DNA from: Glebionis coronaria | Taxonomy: Eukaryota; Streptophyta; Magnoliopsida; Asterales; Asteraceae | Direction of reading: 5' to 3' | NCBI GenBank assembly: GCA_025667525.1 | Contig: JANFOE010000584.1 | Location: 92,001-156,000, forward strand | Length of the DNA stretch: 64,000 nucleotides | Shown: piece after piece, positions 1-10,598 of the stretch | Numbering within the stretch: position 1 is the stretch's first letter | Layout: every line of letters begins with the position of its first letter | Translations under genes and position numbers: made by a program | The notes under the pieces: model-generated | Database searches by the model: none | Told to the model about the DNA's origin: nothing | What the model saw: the letters and a program-made list of their open reading frames with translations, nothing else

Positions 1-832
1 CGCCTATAGGATCTTGCAAATTCTTAGACTCTTTCAAGTTTAGAAATCGCATTTTAAAGTTCCCTTGATAAACGACTCTCTAGGATCATTTATAGGAACT
101 TGCGAAAAGTTCTTGTTCTTAACCCGTGAGAGTGAAGACTTTCGCGTTTTATAGCTCCCTATATAAAAGCCTAGCAAAACTTGACTTAAACACGTTAAGG
201 ATACTAGCTAGAGTAACTTAGATAAGTAAACTCGGGTTGAGTCAAAATATTCACAACGTTTAAAAATTAAAACCACTTTATTTAAACATTTATTCTAATA
301 AGGAAAGAAAAAAAACTATACAAAAGGAAAAACTAATAGGCCAAAATAGATCAAAAATTTTGAAAAATGTCGAAAAATTGATTTTTCCGGTTAAAATGAG
401 GACAAATACAAGGAAAAGACCACTTAACTTCGATAGAAGTCCCCCTACACTTAACATAATCATTGTCCTCAATGTTTAAGCATGTGGGAGTAAACTCCCC
501 TACACTTAGGACATTGTGCACGTTGTTTAAATCTCGCTAAGGAAAAGACCACTAACGAGATTCCTATTTTAATATTGAAAAAAATATAAAATAGTGAATC
601 GAAAAGAGTTTAGGATAGAAGTAGAACACGGAATCACGGGTCGTCAAGAATCATCAAGAGTGGATCATTGAAGCTCGAATCCCTGATAAAGAAGTGAGGA
701 GAGGAAATAGCAAACCAACGGGTCTTCCCTACACTTATGATAAAGAAAGGGAAAAGATAGATGCATGGGTTGCCTCCCAAGAAGCGCTTGATTTTTGTTA
801 ACCGAGTCGTGAGCCTGACTCGACCTTGATCA
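1..832 (-). other. Element A 3' noncoding region
   Basis: No coding potential. It matches 25226-26056 of element D almost line by line. In sense orientation it holds several polypurine-tract-like strings (plus-strand forms of CCCCTACACTTA near 442, 497 and 727). A 20-nt stem-loop lies just after the gag-protease stop. Its role as cis-acting RNA (3' end, plus-strand priming) is inferred from position. Confidence 0.8.
803..822 (-). other. Conserved stem-loop after the A coding region
   Basis: Stem CGAGTC/GACTCG with an 8-nt loop, about 10 bases past the stop of gag-protease. The same stem lies just past the last coding stop in D (26018-26037), E (33133-33152) and F (49028-49047), while the loop varies. 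Confidence 0.6.
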
Positions 833-3800
833 TCAACGGAAGAAGCATGAAACATATCCACCAGGATCAAAGACATAGTTTTCGTCCATAAAATAGCACA
901 AGCTTAAGGTGAACAAGGCAAGCCAAAGAAGAGTAGGCAAGTTTCCCTTAAGCAGCGATGGAGTACGGTGGAAGCAATGTTGAAGAGGTGCAAGCATGTC
1001 GTCAATAAGTCCAAAGACATTTCCTTTTATTTCATCAGGTGGATACTGAGATGGCTTAAAGACTTCAATACCGGGGTCGAACACCTTTTCCTTTAAGGGA
1101 AAATAGCACTCAGGCTCAGCCGAGTGTGAAGAAGATCCATAAAGAAGCACAACCTCGTCCTCAGAAGGGGGACAAAGAGGTGTCAAATTATATGTGCAAC
1201 GGATATTGGTGTCAACCGGTTTCTTCTCCTTTGACAGAATGTTCTTCAAATCCAAAGTAGGATCAAGACGATAATCTTCAAAGTCATAAGGAGGAGCATC
1301 ACTCTCATGAGGGAAGTAAGTGTTGAGAAATTCAGAGAAATCTTCCTCAAATTAGTAATCGTCCAAAGTAGGATCGAGTGATGGCGGAGAAGGATCTTCA
1401 TCATGTGAAGAATCGCTCGAAAGAGTATCAGCCTCATCAAAATCATCGAAAGTGGGCAGCTCGGGATACTCAGAAGTACAATCAAAATCATCCGAATCTG
1501 AGCTAGAATCATCATCATAAGCATCAAAGACCGGTGGAGAATCATAAATGGGAGAAGCGTCCAAAGTGGAGCGAGAATCATCCACATTATCTTCAAAGAG
1601 TGGATTATCGATGGAAGAATCGAATAGAGGATTGTCATAGACGGTAAAGTCATCGAGCGCATTAATCATATTCACTGATTCTCGTCCATAGTATTTGCCT
1701 GTAAGCTTCCCCATTTTAAAAATTTGTGAATCATTCCCGACTCGTAAGATTAACTCACCTTCGGCAACATCCACTAAAGCACGTCCGGTTCTCAAGAATG
1801 GCCGACCAAGTATTAAAGGAATACGAGGGTCCATTTCATAATCAACTACGACAAAATCGACCGGGAAAGTAAATGCGCCAACTTTAATGAACACGTCTTC
1901 GGCTATACCAACAGGGTAAGCGAGAGTGCGATTTGCAAGTTCAAGAGTCATCTTTGTTGGAGTGAGGTCGGGTAATGATAGTGTTTTCCAAACACTCAAT
2001 GGCATCAAATTAATACTGGCCCCGAGATCAGCAAGGGCAGTAAATTCTTCAGTTTTGTTGAACACGCAAGGCAACACAAAACGACCGGGTTCTCCTAGCT
2101 TTTCTGGAAGTTCTTTAAGAATAACTGCAGAGCAGTTTTCATTTAAGCGTGTGTTGGCGAGTTCAATCAGCTTCTCCTTCTTGTTAAGCAATTCCTTAAA
2201 TGCTTTAACAAATTTGGGCATGTGGACAAGTGCTTCAAGAAAACTAATGCTGAAGCCCATTTGAGAAATCATATTGATATATTTTGTCACTTGAGAGTCC
2301 TCCTTTGTTAGCTCGTTGGTCTTGCCTAAGCGAGAAGGGTATGGGATTTTGGGTTTATAGGTGGAAGGTGAAGGTGTAGTCGGTAAAGGTTGAGATGTTG
2401 AAGGGTCCTTCCGAGAGACATCGTCATTACGAGGTGGAGTCAGTAATGGTGCACTAATACTAGGTGTAGGAGGAGTAGGGATACATGGTGGTGGAGGAGG
2501 TATAGATGATGGGGGTGGGATTGGTGGTCCTATGATGGTAACTCCACTACGAGTAGTAATAGCACTTACATTGGCTCGCGGATTAGTGACGGTGTTTGAA
2601 GGTAGAGAACTTGAAGTAGAAGGTTGAGTGGCGGGCAAGAAACTAGCCAACAGATTCTTTAATTCAGTCGTTTGAGTGCTGAAGGAGGATTGAATATTAT
2701 CACGAACCTCGGATCTAATCTCATTTCCTTGCTTCGTGATATCTCCTCTAAGATTGATAATTTGGCTTTACAGATTCTTGATTTGCTCACCTTGGGTTCT
2801 CATTGTGGCTTCAACCTCGGGATTAATGGGTGGGGTTTGTTGGGGGGGGGGGGTGGGTGATAAGGATTAGAAGCTCTTGGTGGGATTTGGTTGCTTCTAT
2901 TGTAGTTGTTGGCGGGGTTTTGGTTTTGAGGAGAAAAACCGGGTGAAAGGTAATTGTTGGATCGGTAACTCAGCAGATTTCTATCCCCTTGTTGTCGAGC
3001 TTGGTAATTTTCCGGTGAATAATTACCGTAAGCTGCATACACATTTTCCGGATTTTCTTGAGTTGAAGGACAATCGGTGTATGAGTGAGGATCGCCACAT
3101 GTTTCACAAGGATTAGCAACCGCTTTAACTTGTTGTTGTTGTTGGTTTGAAGCGAGAAGCGTAATACTTTTGCTCATTTCAGTCATCATGCGGGTGAGTT
3201 CGGTCATATCAGGGTTTGCTGAGGTGGAGGAAACATTGACTCTCGGATTGTTCCTAGAAGAAGCAGAGGAATCCCAGTTTTTATGATGAGTAGTCATGTT
3301 CTCAATTAACTCTCTACACTCCTCGGGTCTCCTTTTCATGAATGTGCCACCGGCGGCTGCATTATTCGTATCACGATCTCGAAAAGTTAAACCGTTGTAG
3401 AAAGTATCGATTAAGGTTACAGGGAGCATATTGTGGTTTGGACATCTATCGATCAAGACATTATATCGCTCCCAGGCATCAAAAAGAGATTCATCGAGAT
3501 CTTGCATGAAACCGCTGATCTGATTTCGAAGGCTTGTGACCATGGATGGTGGAAAGTAGCGCGATAAAAAGCGTTGAGTCATGTCATCCTAAGTGTGAAT
3601 AGAATTCTTCGGGAGACGATCAAACCATTTCTCGGCATGATGTAATAAAGTGTGTGGAAAGAGTTGTAGGCGAAGTTCATCCATTGTGGCACCAACCAAC
3701 TTCATGCTTTGGGTGATTGTAATGAACTTGTCGAGGTGTTTGTTGGCATCATCATCAGGCAATCCACGGAATGGGTTTGTTTGTACTTGCTGAATCATGT

Positions 3801-4023
3801 GGTGCTTCAACGAAAACTCAGGAGCGTTGATTTGCATCGGCGCAATCGGTCCTCCTCGTCCAAACATTTTTGGTTGACAAAGTTCCTCCATGGTCCGAAG
3901 ATCGGGCTGTGGAAGAACATTGTTATTATTATTAGGGTGCGGTGGATTATTGTTGTTTACACCTGACATAGCTAAATCTTCTTGAGGCTCGGGCTCTTGA
4001 TAATTAGAAGATCTAGTACGCAT
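833..4023 (-). pseudogene. Gag-protease polyprotein of element A (broken)
   Basis: Start ATG is at 4023 (MRTRSSNYQEPEP), matching the D and E starts. Domains in order: Asn-rich N-terminus; retrotransposon gag core (LRLQLFPHT, EKWFDRLP, SRYFPPS); a CX2CX3HX4C zinc knuckle (CETCGDPHSYTDC); Pro-rich linker; an aspartic protease with DLGA (LADLGASINLMPLSVW); and a long acidic Asp/Ser-rich tail ending in a hydrophobic stretch (LLWLALFTLSLCYFM). Breaks: a TAG at 3589-3591 where D has Trp; a frame change in a 12-G run at 2842-2853; a TAA near 2776; and a TAA at 1352-1354. The product would be a virus-like-particle protein with its protease. There is no pol downstream. The G-run could also be a sequencing error. 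Confidence 0.88.
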
Positions 4024-4186
4024 GCACCTACAAAGACAAAAGAAAAAGAAACCAAACACAAAGACAATATATATACAAAATAAAGATAAAATCTTTTTGG
4101 ATTTTTGAAATTTTTAATTTTTATGTATTGTTATCAATTTTTTAATTTTTATGATTTTTTTTGAATTTTTTATGCAAGAAAAGTAA

Positions 4187-4202
4187 CGCTCACAAGTGAA
4201 CG
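4187..4202 (-). other. 5' leader palindrome of A
   Basis: CGCTCACAAGTGAACG: a 7-bp stem with one G-T pair, between primer site and gag start. Counterparts lie at the same place in D (29381), E (38974) and G (60392). A candidate genomic-RNA dimer or packaging signal, by position only. Confidence 0.5.
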
Positions 4203-4257
4203 GATCCCAAAAAACAACGCGTCTCTCACAGAAAACCGTTAATCGTTACGAAAAGAG

Positions 4258-4272
4258 CCAGCAGCAGCGCCA
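4258..4272 (-). other. Primer binding site of A (tRNA-Asp type, degraded)
   Basis: In sense it reads TGGCGCTGCTGCTGG, two nucleotides after the LTR. D, E and G have TGGCGCCGCTGCCGG, which fits the 3' end of plant tRNA-Asp with one mismatch. A's two changes relative to these are both C to T. Confidence 0.75.
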
Positions 4273-4699
4273 TTTTAATATTAATATTTTATTAGGTTCA
4301 ATTGTTGTTCTCGGTATCTTAACGAATTGATCTAGGTTCCCTATGTGACTCAGTCGTTCTTTGGTGAAACAAATCTTTTTGGTTGTTTGTAAATAAAATG
4401 TGCAAAACAATTAAAGTAAATGGCGTTAATTTAAATCTAATTCTATCTTAAAGTAAAAGGGTGCAAGTATTTAAAACGTGACTGAAATTAAAAGGCACTA
4501 AAGTAAATAACGCAAACTTAAATCTACCTAAGGCAATCTTAAAACGCGACTAAAACTTAAACTAAGGCAAGGCTAAAATTAAGCTAAGGCAATTAATCTT
4601 AAAGTGCAATTAAAATAAAAAGGCGGGAAAAATAAAGCTTGAAAATAAAAGACTGAAATTTAAAAAGAAAAACCAAAAAGAACCTGACAAGAAACCCTT

Positions 4700-5160
4700 G
4701 ATTCGGAAGTTTAAAACTTCCGAATGAACTGGCTTGAGGCGGAACTTCTTGACTTCCGAATGAAGCAGCTAGTTCCGGAACTAAGACCTTGATTCGGAAA
4801 TTTTAAGTTCCGAATGAACAAAAAGATGTTGATCCGGAACTTCTTCCAAATGAAACACTCTTGACTCGGAACTTATTGACCCGGAACTTGGTTCGGAAGA
4901 TCTGGCTGATTCGGAACTTTGTCCTTCGTCCGGAACTTTTAAGTTGATCCGGAACTTTTGAGTTCCGAATGAATCTCCTTGAACCGGAACTTTTTGAGTT
5001 CCGAATGAAGTATATTGATCCGGAACTTTTAAGTTCCGAATGAACAAATGCTTGAGTCGGAAGTTTTCGTCCGGAACTTTGAATGTTCCGGATGAAGCCC
5101 TTGGTTCGGAACTTTGAAAGTTACGAATGAACAACCTTCCTTGTCTTGGCTCGGAAGTTT
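4700..5160. repeat. TTCGGAA/TTCCGAA array in the A LTR
   Basis: Degenerate, irregularly spaced copies of a TTCGGAA / TTCCGAA core in both orientations, often as TTGATYCGGAACTT or AGTTCCGAATGAA. It lies downstream of the TATA box in sense, so it should be transcribed into the 5' leader. Confidence 0.75.
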
Positions 5161-5600
5161 TCCTGGGAACAAAGAAACAGAAACAAACACCCCGAAGAAC
5201 AAGGGATAATAGTAGCAGCAGATCTAACACAATTTAATCAAAATCAAAACAACGATTAAGCTAAACTAATAATAGAACAACAGTTAAACATAAACAAACA
5301 ATTTAGATCAACAAAACTAACAAATTTAACCACAATAATTAAAAACCCACTTGATCAAAATAAAAGCATGAACATGAACACAAACATAAACATGAAAATC
5401 AAAGATTAAGAAAGGTAGATAAGAGATTAACAAGATAAAGTAAAGATTGACAATAATTAAATGAAAACTTACTTGAAATTAAATGAATTTAAGGTGCAAG
5501 ACAAGATAATTAAATTGACAAGTATTTAAATGACAAGGTAAAGAAACAGGAAGACTAATTGTCACTATTAGCCAACAAGGAAAATGATAATCATCCTAAT

Positions 5601-5610
5601 CTATATATAG
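5601..5610 (-). promoter_or_regulatory. TATA box of the A LTR
   Basis: CTATATATAG followed in sense by a GATTAGG context. The same string is present in both D LTRs (23513 and 41578). It lies about 500 bp after the LTR start, so U3 is about 0.5 kb. Confidence 0.65.
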
Positions 5611-6241
5611 GGGAGGATTAGGAAGCTTCCTCCCCTCCTTCATTTCTTCTTAATTGCGAGATTAAGTCCCTCCTTCTTTTAATCTTCATTAATTGCATCA
5701 TTAGTCCTTTATTCTTCTAATCTTCTTTAAACTTGAACTTTGAGGACTTTTGGCTTCGGGATTTCTTTGAACTTGTCGTTAAATTCTTCAATGAAATAGA
5801 CTTGAGTTCTTCGGCTTTTGATAAACTTCCGTCTTTTGACTTTTTCTTCGATAAATCTTCAGAATTGGTCTTGGACTTCCGTTATTTTTGCACTCTTGAC
5901 TTCTTGACTTCGTCTTTCATCTTTTTCTTCAATAAAAGTCCGTAAATGCCCGTGAATTCCCATGTTTTCTCCACTTTTCACCTTTTCGTCCTAAATCACA
6001 ACAAAAACACAAACCACGCATAATTCCGACATAAAAGACATAAAATACACGTTTTGGTCCGGTTATTATTGTAATTAAGTGGTAGAAAAGATGGGTGTTT
6101 ACACACCTATCACTAAGCTAAATGTCGAGACCTAATCTTTAGCTAGGACCAATCTACACGACGTTGCCTACTTCACAATTTAATGACACAAGGCTAGATG
6201 TCGGGTTCTAATCTTAAGGTAGAACCAATCTTCACGACTCT

Positions 6242-6355
6242 TCACTTTGAAGCTAAGTGAGAACTTCACACAACACAACTACTAATCACTTTAAAGTTTA
6301 GTGAGAACTCACAAGACACAACCAAATCACTTTATAGTTTAGTGAGAACTCCTAA
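6242..6355. repeat. Short tandem repeats in the B LTR
   Basis: Three imperfect units of about 40 bp sharing TCACTTT...TTAGTGAGAACT; also present in the other B LTR near 43120-43230. No function is visible. Confidence 0.65.
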
Positions 6356-6817
6356 TCAAATCTATTACAACTCAACTAGACTTATCCAAGTACACACATG
6401 TAGCTTGGATTTACACAACACAAATCCAAGCAAACACATATGCAATGGATGTACACAACAAATCCAAGTATCCACAAATAACTTGGATGAACACAACTAG
6501 TCCAAGTATTCATAAATACATTGGATTGACCTAAAACAAAAAAGGGTATCATGATGAATATGACTAGCTCATAGATTCATCTTTATCACAACACTAGTGA
6601 GTGAGTGATCTTCTCATTGGACATGGTAAATCAGAGGATCAAGAGGATAATCATATGTAAACATCCTTAACAATTTAAGTGATCATTTACTAATGATTAT
6701 GCTATAGAAAATAGAAAGAGGGCTGAGAAAAACGTCCAAGAGGCTTGCTGGAAAATGAGATTTGACCCACTATTTAAAGGAGACAAAGTTACAACGGATC
6801 TATAACGGCTACTGTGT

Positions 6818-6883
6818 GCGGTACCTTATCTCACCCCGCGGTACCATATCGCTAAGGTACCGCGTAGGTACTTAAGGTACCGC
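6818..6883. repeat. Palindromic cassette 1 (B 3' LTR)
   Basis: Two GCGGTACCWTAT half-sites followed by two TAAGGTACCGC half-sites, forming a nested inverted repeat. It sits just upstream (in sense) of the LTR TTTAAA site. It equals cassette 9 at 43688 apart from point changes. Confidence 0.85.
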
Positions 6884-7592
6884 CACTAGACTCCGCTTCA
6901 TTTTTTGTCTTTTAGTAGGGTGGGAATATCTGAGGTATTTGAACCCTTCAAAGGATATTCTAGCAGCATTTGGAATATGCCATTTTCAAATTTTCATTTT
7001 CCATTTTAATAAAACATTTTCTAAAAAGGAAAGTTTATTAAAAAGTCTTTTGTCTTATTAACAAAAGTGAGTTTTAAGGATAATCATTTTGATGATCACT
7101 AAGTATGATTAAGAAAGGTTAGTGATATGATTATTACCTTGATGATAGTGTTAGTTAAATAATTCATTTTGTGTTTTACACTAAATGTGTTGTGTTAATG
7201 CAATAATGACTAAAAACGTTACTTGCATTTTTTGGTCTCGCTTAGTTTTGATTACGACAATATGTAAAAACAAGCATTTACGAAAACAACGAAAAACGAA
7301 TTCTTGAGTTCAAGTATTTTTCATTTTACCCATTTTCACTTAAGGTATGGATAAACAAGTACTAACCTTAATCAAGTGATCAAGTGATTTAATCTTTTCT
7401 TAAAACTCACTTTTTATTAAATGTGACAAGTTTTTATTAAACTTCATTTTTAAGAAAATGTTTTATTAAATTAATTATTTGAAATTTGAAAACCGCATAT
7501 TCTTATTCTGTTAAGAATATCCTTTCAGGATATTTTTTATACCCAGATAAGACCTCCACCACTAAAGGACAAAAAGGAGCGGAGTCTAGTCC

Positions 7593-7660
7593 GGCGATAC
7601 CTTAGCGCCTAGGCGGTACCTTATCGATAAGGTACCGCGGGCTGTGATAAGGTACTGCGG
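7593..7660. repeat. Palindromic cassette 2 (C 5' LTR)
   Basis: Half-sites GGCGATACCTTAG, GGCGGTACCTTAT, ATAAGGTACCGCG and ATAAGGTACTGCG, centred on TTATCGATAA. About 30 bp upstream of the TTTAAATA box. Confidence 0.88.
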
Positions 7661-7688
7661 GCAGATATAGCCGTTGGCTCCTTTATCC

Positions 7689-7696
7689 TTTAAATA
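7689..7696 (+). promoter_or_regulatory. TATA-like box of the C 5' LTR
   Basis: TTTAAATA followed by GTGG. The B LTR keeps the same string in sense (TTTAAATAGTGG). About 500 bp after the LTR start, which gives a short U3. Confidence 0.55.
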
Positions 7697-8224
7697 GTGG
7701 ACCATTCTCAGCTTTTCACCTCACCTCTTTTGCACATTTATTTCCAGATTCAAAACCCTTCTTTAATCACTCAAATCTTTGATCATTTGTTTGATTATTA
7801 CTTGTTTAAGAAGTGAATCTTGTTCTTCCATCCCTTCCTCTCCAAGTGCAAAGAGAAGAACACTATCCTAGTGAAGTGTTGAGTCCATCACCAAAGATCC
7901 ATTGAAGATCAATTTTTATATACTTGTAGTTGTGTCATAGTTGTGAAGATCTAAGTAGTTGTGTCTATTTGGAAGTTGTGTATGTACTAAGTATAGTTGT
8001 GTAGATTGGTCCTAGCTACGATTAGGGCTCGACTTTTAGCTTAGAGTCGGAAATTGGTTAAGCGACGTGTACGGTTTTCTCCACCATAAGGAGCTTGTTG
8101 TGTAGTGAACTCTCGAGTAAGGAGTACTCGAGGAGTGGAGTAGGAACGAGGAGTGAGCTTCGTTGCCGAACCACTATAAATCCTTGGTGTTCGGTTTGAT
8201 CTTTCTTTACCCTTAACTCTTTAC

Positions 8225-8332
8225 ATTCTTTATTCTTTTTGCATATACATGTGTTAATATTAGATTAGCTACACTATCATTCTTTATTCTTTGTGGATAT
8301 ATTTTTGTTAGTATTAGTTTAGCTACACTATC
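8225..8332. repeat. 54-bp tandem duplication in the C LTR
   Basis: Two 54-bp units, both starting ATTCTTTATTCTTT and ending AGCTACACTATC. Present in both LTRs, so it predates this insertion. Confidence 0.8.
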
Positions 8333-8466
8333 ATTGTTCATATTGTGCATAAGAAGATTTCACATATTTCCTCAAGCCTAAGTTTTTTGAAAAAGGATTT
8401 TTGGAAACCATATTTTAACAAGTAAATTATAAGAAACTATTCAACCCCCCTTCTAGTTTCTACAAT

Positions 8467-8478
8467 TGGTATCAGAGC
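8467..8478 (+). other. Primer binding site of C (initiator tRNA-Met)
   Basis: TGGTATCAGAGC two bases after the LTR: the standard plant Copia primer site complementary to the 3' end of initiator tRNA-Met. Confidence 0.92.
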
Positions 8479-8531
8479 GGGTTGCTCAAGAATTTTTAAA
8501 GTATATTGTATTTTAAAACTTGAATCAATCT

Positions 8532-10572
8532 ATGGATTCCAACAAGTACCTAGAAGGGCAATCTATGCAAAGACCACCACTTTTTGAAACCGATAGTTTT
8601 ATTTATTGGAAAAATAGATTTGAAACTTATGTGAAATCAATAGATTTAGATCTTTTGGCATGTTATTACCAATGGTGATTCTTTACCCTTTCAATTTAAT
8701 GAAGTTTCTAAAACAAAAGAATTAGTCACCTTTGACAAAGCTAATGATGATACTAAAAAGAAACTTTCAAAAAATAATGAGGCTAAAATGGTGATTTATA
8801 ATGCTTTGCCTAAGAAAGAGTATGAAAGAATTTTTATGTGTGAAACCGCTAAAGATATTTGGAACACTCTTTTAGTAACCCACCAAGGTAATAGCCAAGT
8901 CAAAGAAAGTAAAATCGATCTTCTTGTCCAACAATATGAACAATTTGTCATCTTAGAAGATGAAACTATTGATAGTGCATTTGCTAGGTTTAACACCATT
9001 ATTACTAGTCTAAAAGCACTTGATGAAGGTTTTTCTAGCAAGAACAATGTTAGGAAGTTTCTAAGGGCCTTACATCCAAAGTGGAGAGCAAAATTCACGG
9101 CTATTGAAGAGTCGAAAGATCTCTCAACTTTATCACTCGTTGAACTCATAGGAAACTTGAAGGTTCATGAGATGATAATTTTGAAGGACTCGGAACTAGT
9201 AAAAACCAAGAGTGAAAGGAAATCTCTTGCACTTAGAGCCAAGAAGGCACAAAGTGACCATGATAGTTCCTCGGAAAGTGATGACGAGGAGTATGCATTG
9301 GCGGTGAGAGATTTCAAGAAGTTCTTCAAGAGACGAGGTCAACACGTTAGGCAACCAAACTATGACAAGAAACCATTGTCAAAGAATCGGTTTGTCAAGA
9401 ACGAAAAATGTGATAGGAGTTGCTTTAGATGTGGTGATCCAAATCACTTCATTGGTGATTGTCCAAAGCCCGCTCGTGATAAGAACCACACGGCATTCGT
9501 TAGTGGCGCTTGGAGCGATAGCGGTGAAGATGATGATGACAACCCCAAAGAGAAGAAATGTCTTATGGCTCACACTTCTAAAGAGGTACATTCCGAAACC
9601 GAATATTATAGCAATGATAGTTCCACTTTAGATGATATTGAATTTGAAGGCAAATATGATAGCTTACACAAACTTAGTCTTAAATTCATAGAAAAGAATA
9701 AAACCTTAAAATCAACCAAAACTAAGCTTGAAAATGAGATCAATGAACTTAGGGAGAAATTGGCTAAACTTGAGAAAAACAAAGAGGTTGATTTAGGTTG
9801 CTTAAGTTGTGAGAAACTTAGATTAGAGAATGATGATCTCAAGAGCACCTCCATTAAATTCGAAAAGTTCATGAAAGGTACTAGTGCTCTTGATGATATG
9901 TTAAACAAACAAGTTCATTCTAAGGAAAAACTTTGTCTAGGTTTTAACTCAAATGAAGCCTCAACTAGTGAACCAAAACAAGTCAGGTTTTCACAGAAAA
10001 CACCTTCTGGACGCGGTTCCACATTGTATGGCGCGGTTCCTTATCACTATGGAACCGCGGCCATAGATAAGGTACCGCGACCAGAAGTTGAGTTTTGTGA
10101 AAATTCTGAACTTTCTGAAAAATCTAAGTTAAATGAAAAACCAAAGCATCTTACTGTTAATAAGGTTCAATTACCCATACTTGACGACAATGCTATTAGT
10201 AAGTTCTATAAGCCGTTAAGTAAACCTCTCATGGTAAATAGAAGTTTATCTAGACTATCTTCTACTCCACCTAGAGTACGGAATGAGTCTAAGCCTAGAA
10301 GTAGAACGACAACGCCTACAAGAGATAATCAAAACAACTCACGACCTAGAAGTAAAACTCTAACACCTAGAAAGAATAATAATAACTCTAAACCAAGATC
10401 AAACACACCTAGGAGAAGTAATGAACAACAAAATGGTTACATGAATTACTACCCTCCTCCATTTTGTTCTCCATGGGGAATCCCCACCTCATTCATACAT
10501 CCCAACCAAATGCAAGGGATGTTTGGAACTAACAATTTTGGACCCATGAGATATTGGGGACCAAATGTTTGA
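8532..10572 (+). pseudogene. gag: Gag of Sirevirus C (one frameshift)
   Basis: The ATG at 8532 (MDSNKYLEGQSMQRPPLFE) matches the usual Copia gag start. The frame is lost about 120 bases later in a TTTT run (8653-8656), where one extra T leads to a stop; the rest is open as 8788-10572. The body has the UBN2-type capsid core, a CX2CX4HX4C zinc knuckle (CFRCGDPNHFIGDC, about 9421-9462), a charged coiled-coil-like stretch (about 9650-9920) and a basic Ser/Arg/Pro-rich C-terminus. Unusually, a palindromic cassette (10005-10086) is read through in frame between the coiled coil and the basic tail. It encodes the particle protein. Pol starts 26 bases after the gag stop in another frame. Confidence 0.9.
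10005..10086. repeat. Palindromic cassette 3 (inside C gag)
   Basis: TTCTGG at the left and CCAGAA at the right bracket four half-sites (two GCGGTTCC, then GGAACCGCG and AAGGTACCGCG). The reading frame passes through all of it and encodes residues such as YGAVPYHYGTAAIDKVPRP. It is the only cassette in a coding region. Confidence 0.88.
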
Positions 10573-10598
10573 TCTTGTGTATTGTTACCTAGATATGC

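Larger units (their letters stand above)
1..6112 (-). mobile_element. Element A: gag-protease-only Athila-type LTR retrotransposon, 5' part
   Basis: Minus-strand Ty3/Gypsy element whose 3' LTR lies left of the window. What is present, in sense order, is the 5' LTR (6112-4275), a degraded tRNA-Asp primer site, a leader, a gag-protease gene (4023-833) and 3' noncoding DNA (832-1). No reverse transcriptase, RNase H or integrase follows the protease. Element D has the same layout, so the lack of pol is a family trait rather than a deletion in A. The sequence to the right (6113 on) is Sirevirus-type LTR of element B and matches 42986 on, so A inserted there. The probable 5-bp target duplication is CTAAG (6113-6117); its partner is outside the window. 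A carries more stops than D and is older. Confidence 0.88.
4275..6112 (-). repeat. 5' LTR of element A
   Basis: The sense start TGATAGGTGTG (right end) equals the LTR starts of D, E and G. The sense end next to the primer site is decayed (TTAATATT instead of the TTATCA type). Length about 1.84 kb. U3 holds irregular TCTTCGATAAA-like repeats. A TATA box is at 5601-5610. The transcribed part holds the TTCGGAA/TTCCGAA array (about 4700-5160). Plus-strand ORFs at 5733-5945 and minus-strand 4781-5230 are by-products of these repeats. Confidence 0.85.
6113..7192 (-). repeat. 3' LTR of B, middle part
   Basis: Matches 42986-44066 of the intact B LTR with few changes. It is bounded left by inserted A and right by inserted C. 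It contains a three-unit tandem repeat (about 6242-6355, built on TCACTTTRAAGTTTAGTGAG), a cluster of TCCAAG/CTTGGA repeats (about 6385-6530), a palindromic cassette (6818-6883) and a TTTAAA promoter-like site in sense near 6770. Confidence 0.88.
7193..8464 (+). repeat. 5' LTR of C
   Basis: Starts TGTTAATGC and ends TTCTACA. It contains palindromic cassette 2 directly upstream of a TATA-like TTTAAATA (7689-7696), many TAGTTGTG words (7920-8010) and a 54-bp tandem duplication (8225-8332). Related to the B LTR but clearly diverged. Confidence 0.93.

Noticed and set aside
1246..1662. Met/Leu/Ile-rich ORF, also at 26461-26874, looking like a membrane protein
   Set aside because: It overlaps the acidic gag-protease tail in another frame; Asp/Ser codons read out of frame give hydrophobic residues.
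8467..8478. tRNA genes at the primer sites (also 39040 and 60326)
   Set aside because: Only the 12-17 nt complementary to a tRNA 3' end is present, placed next to LTR ends; no tRNA fold.
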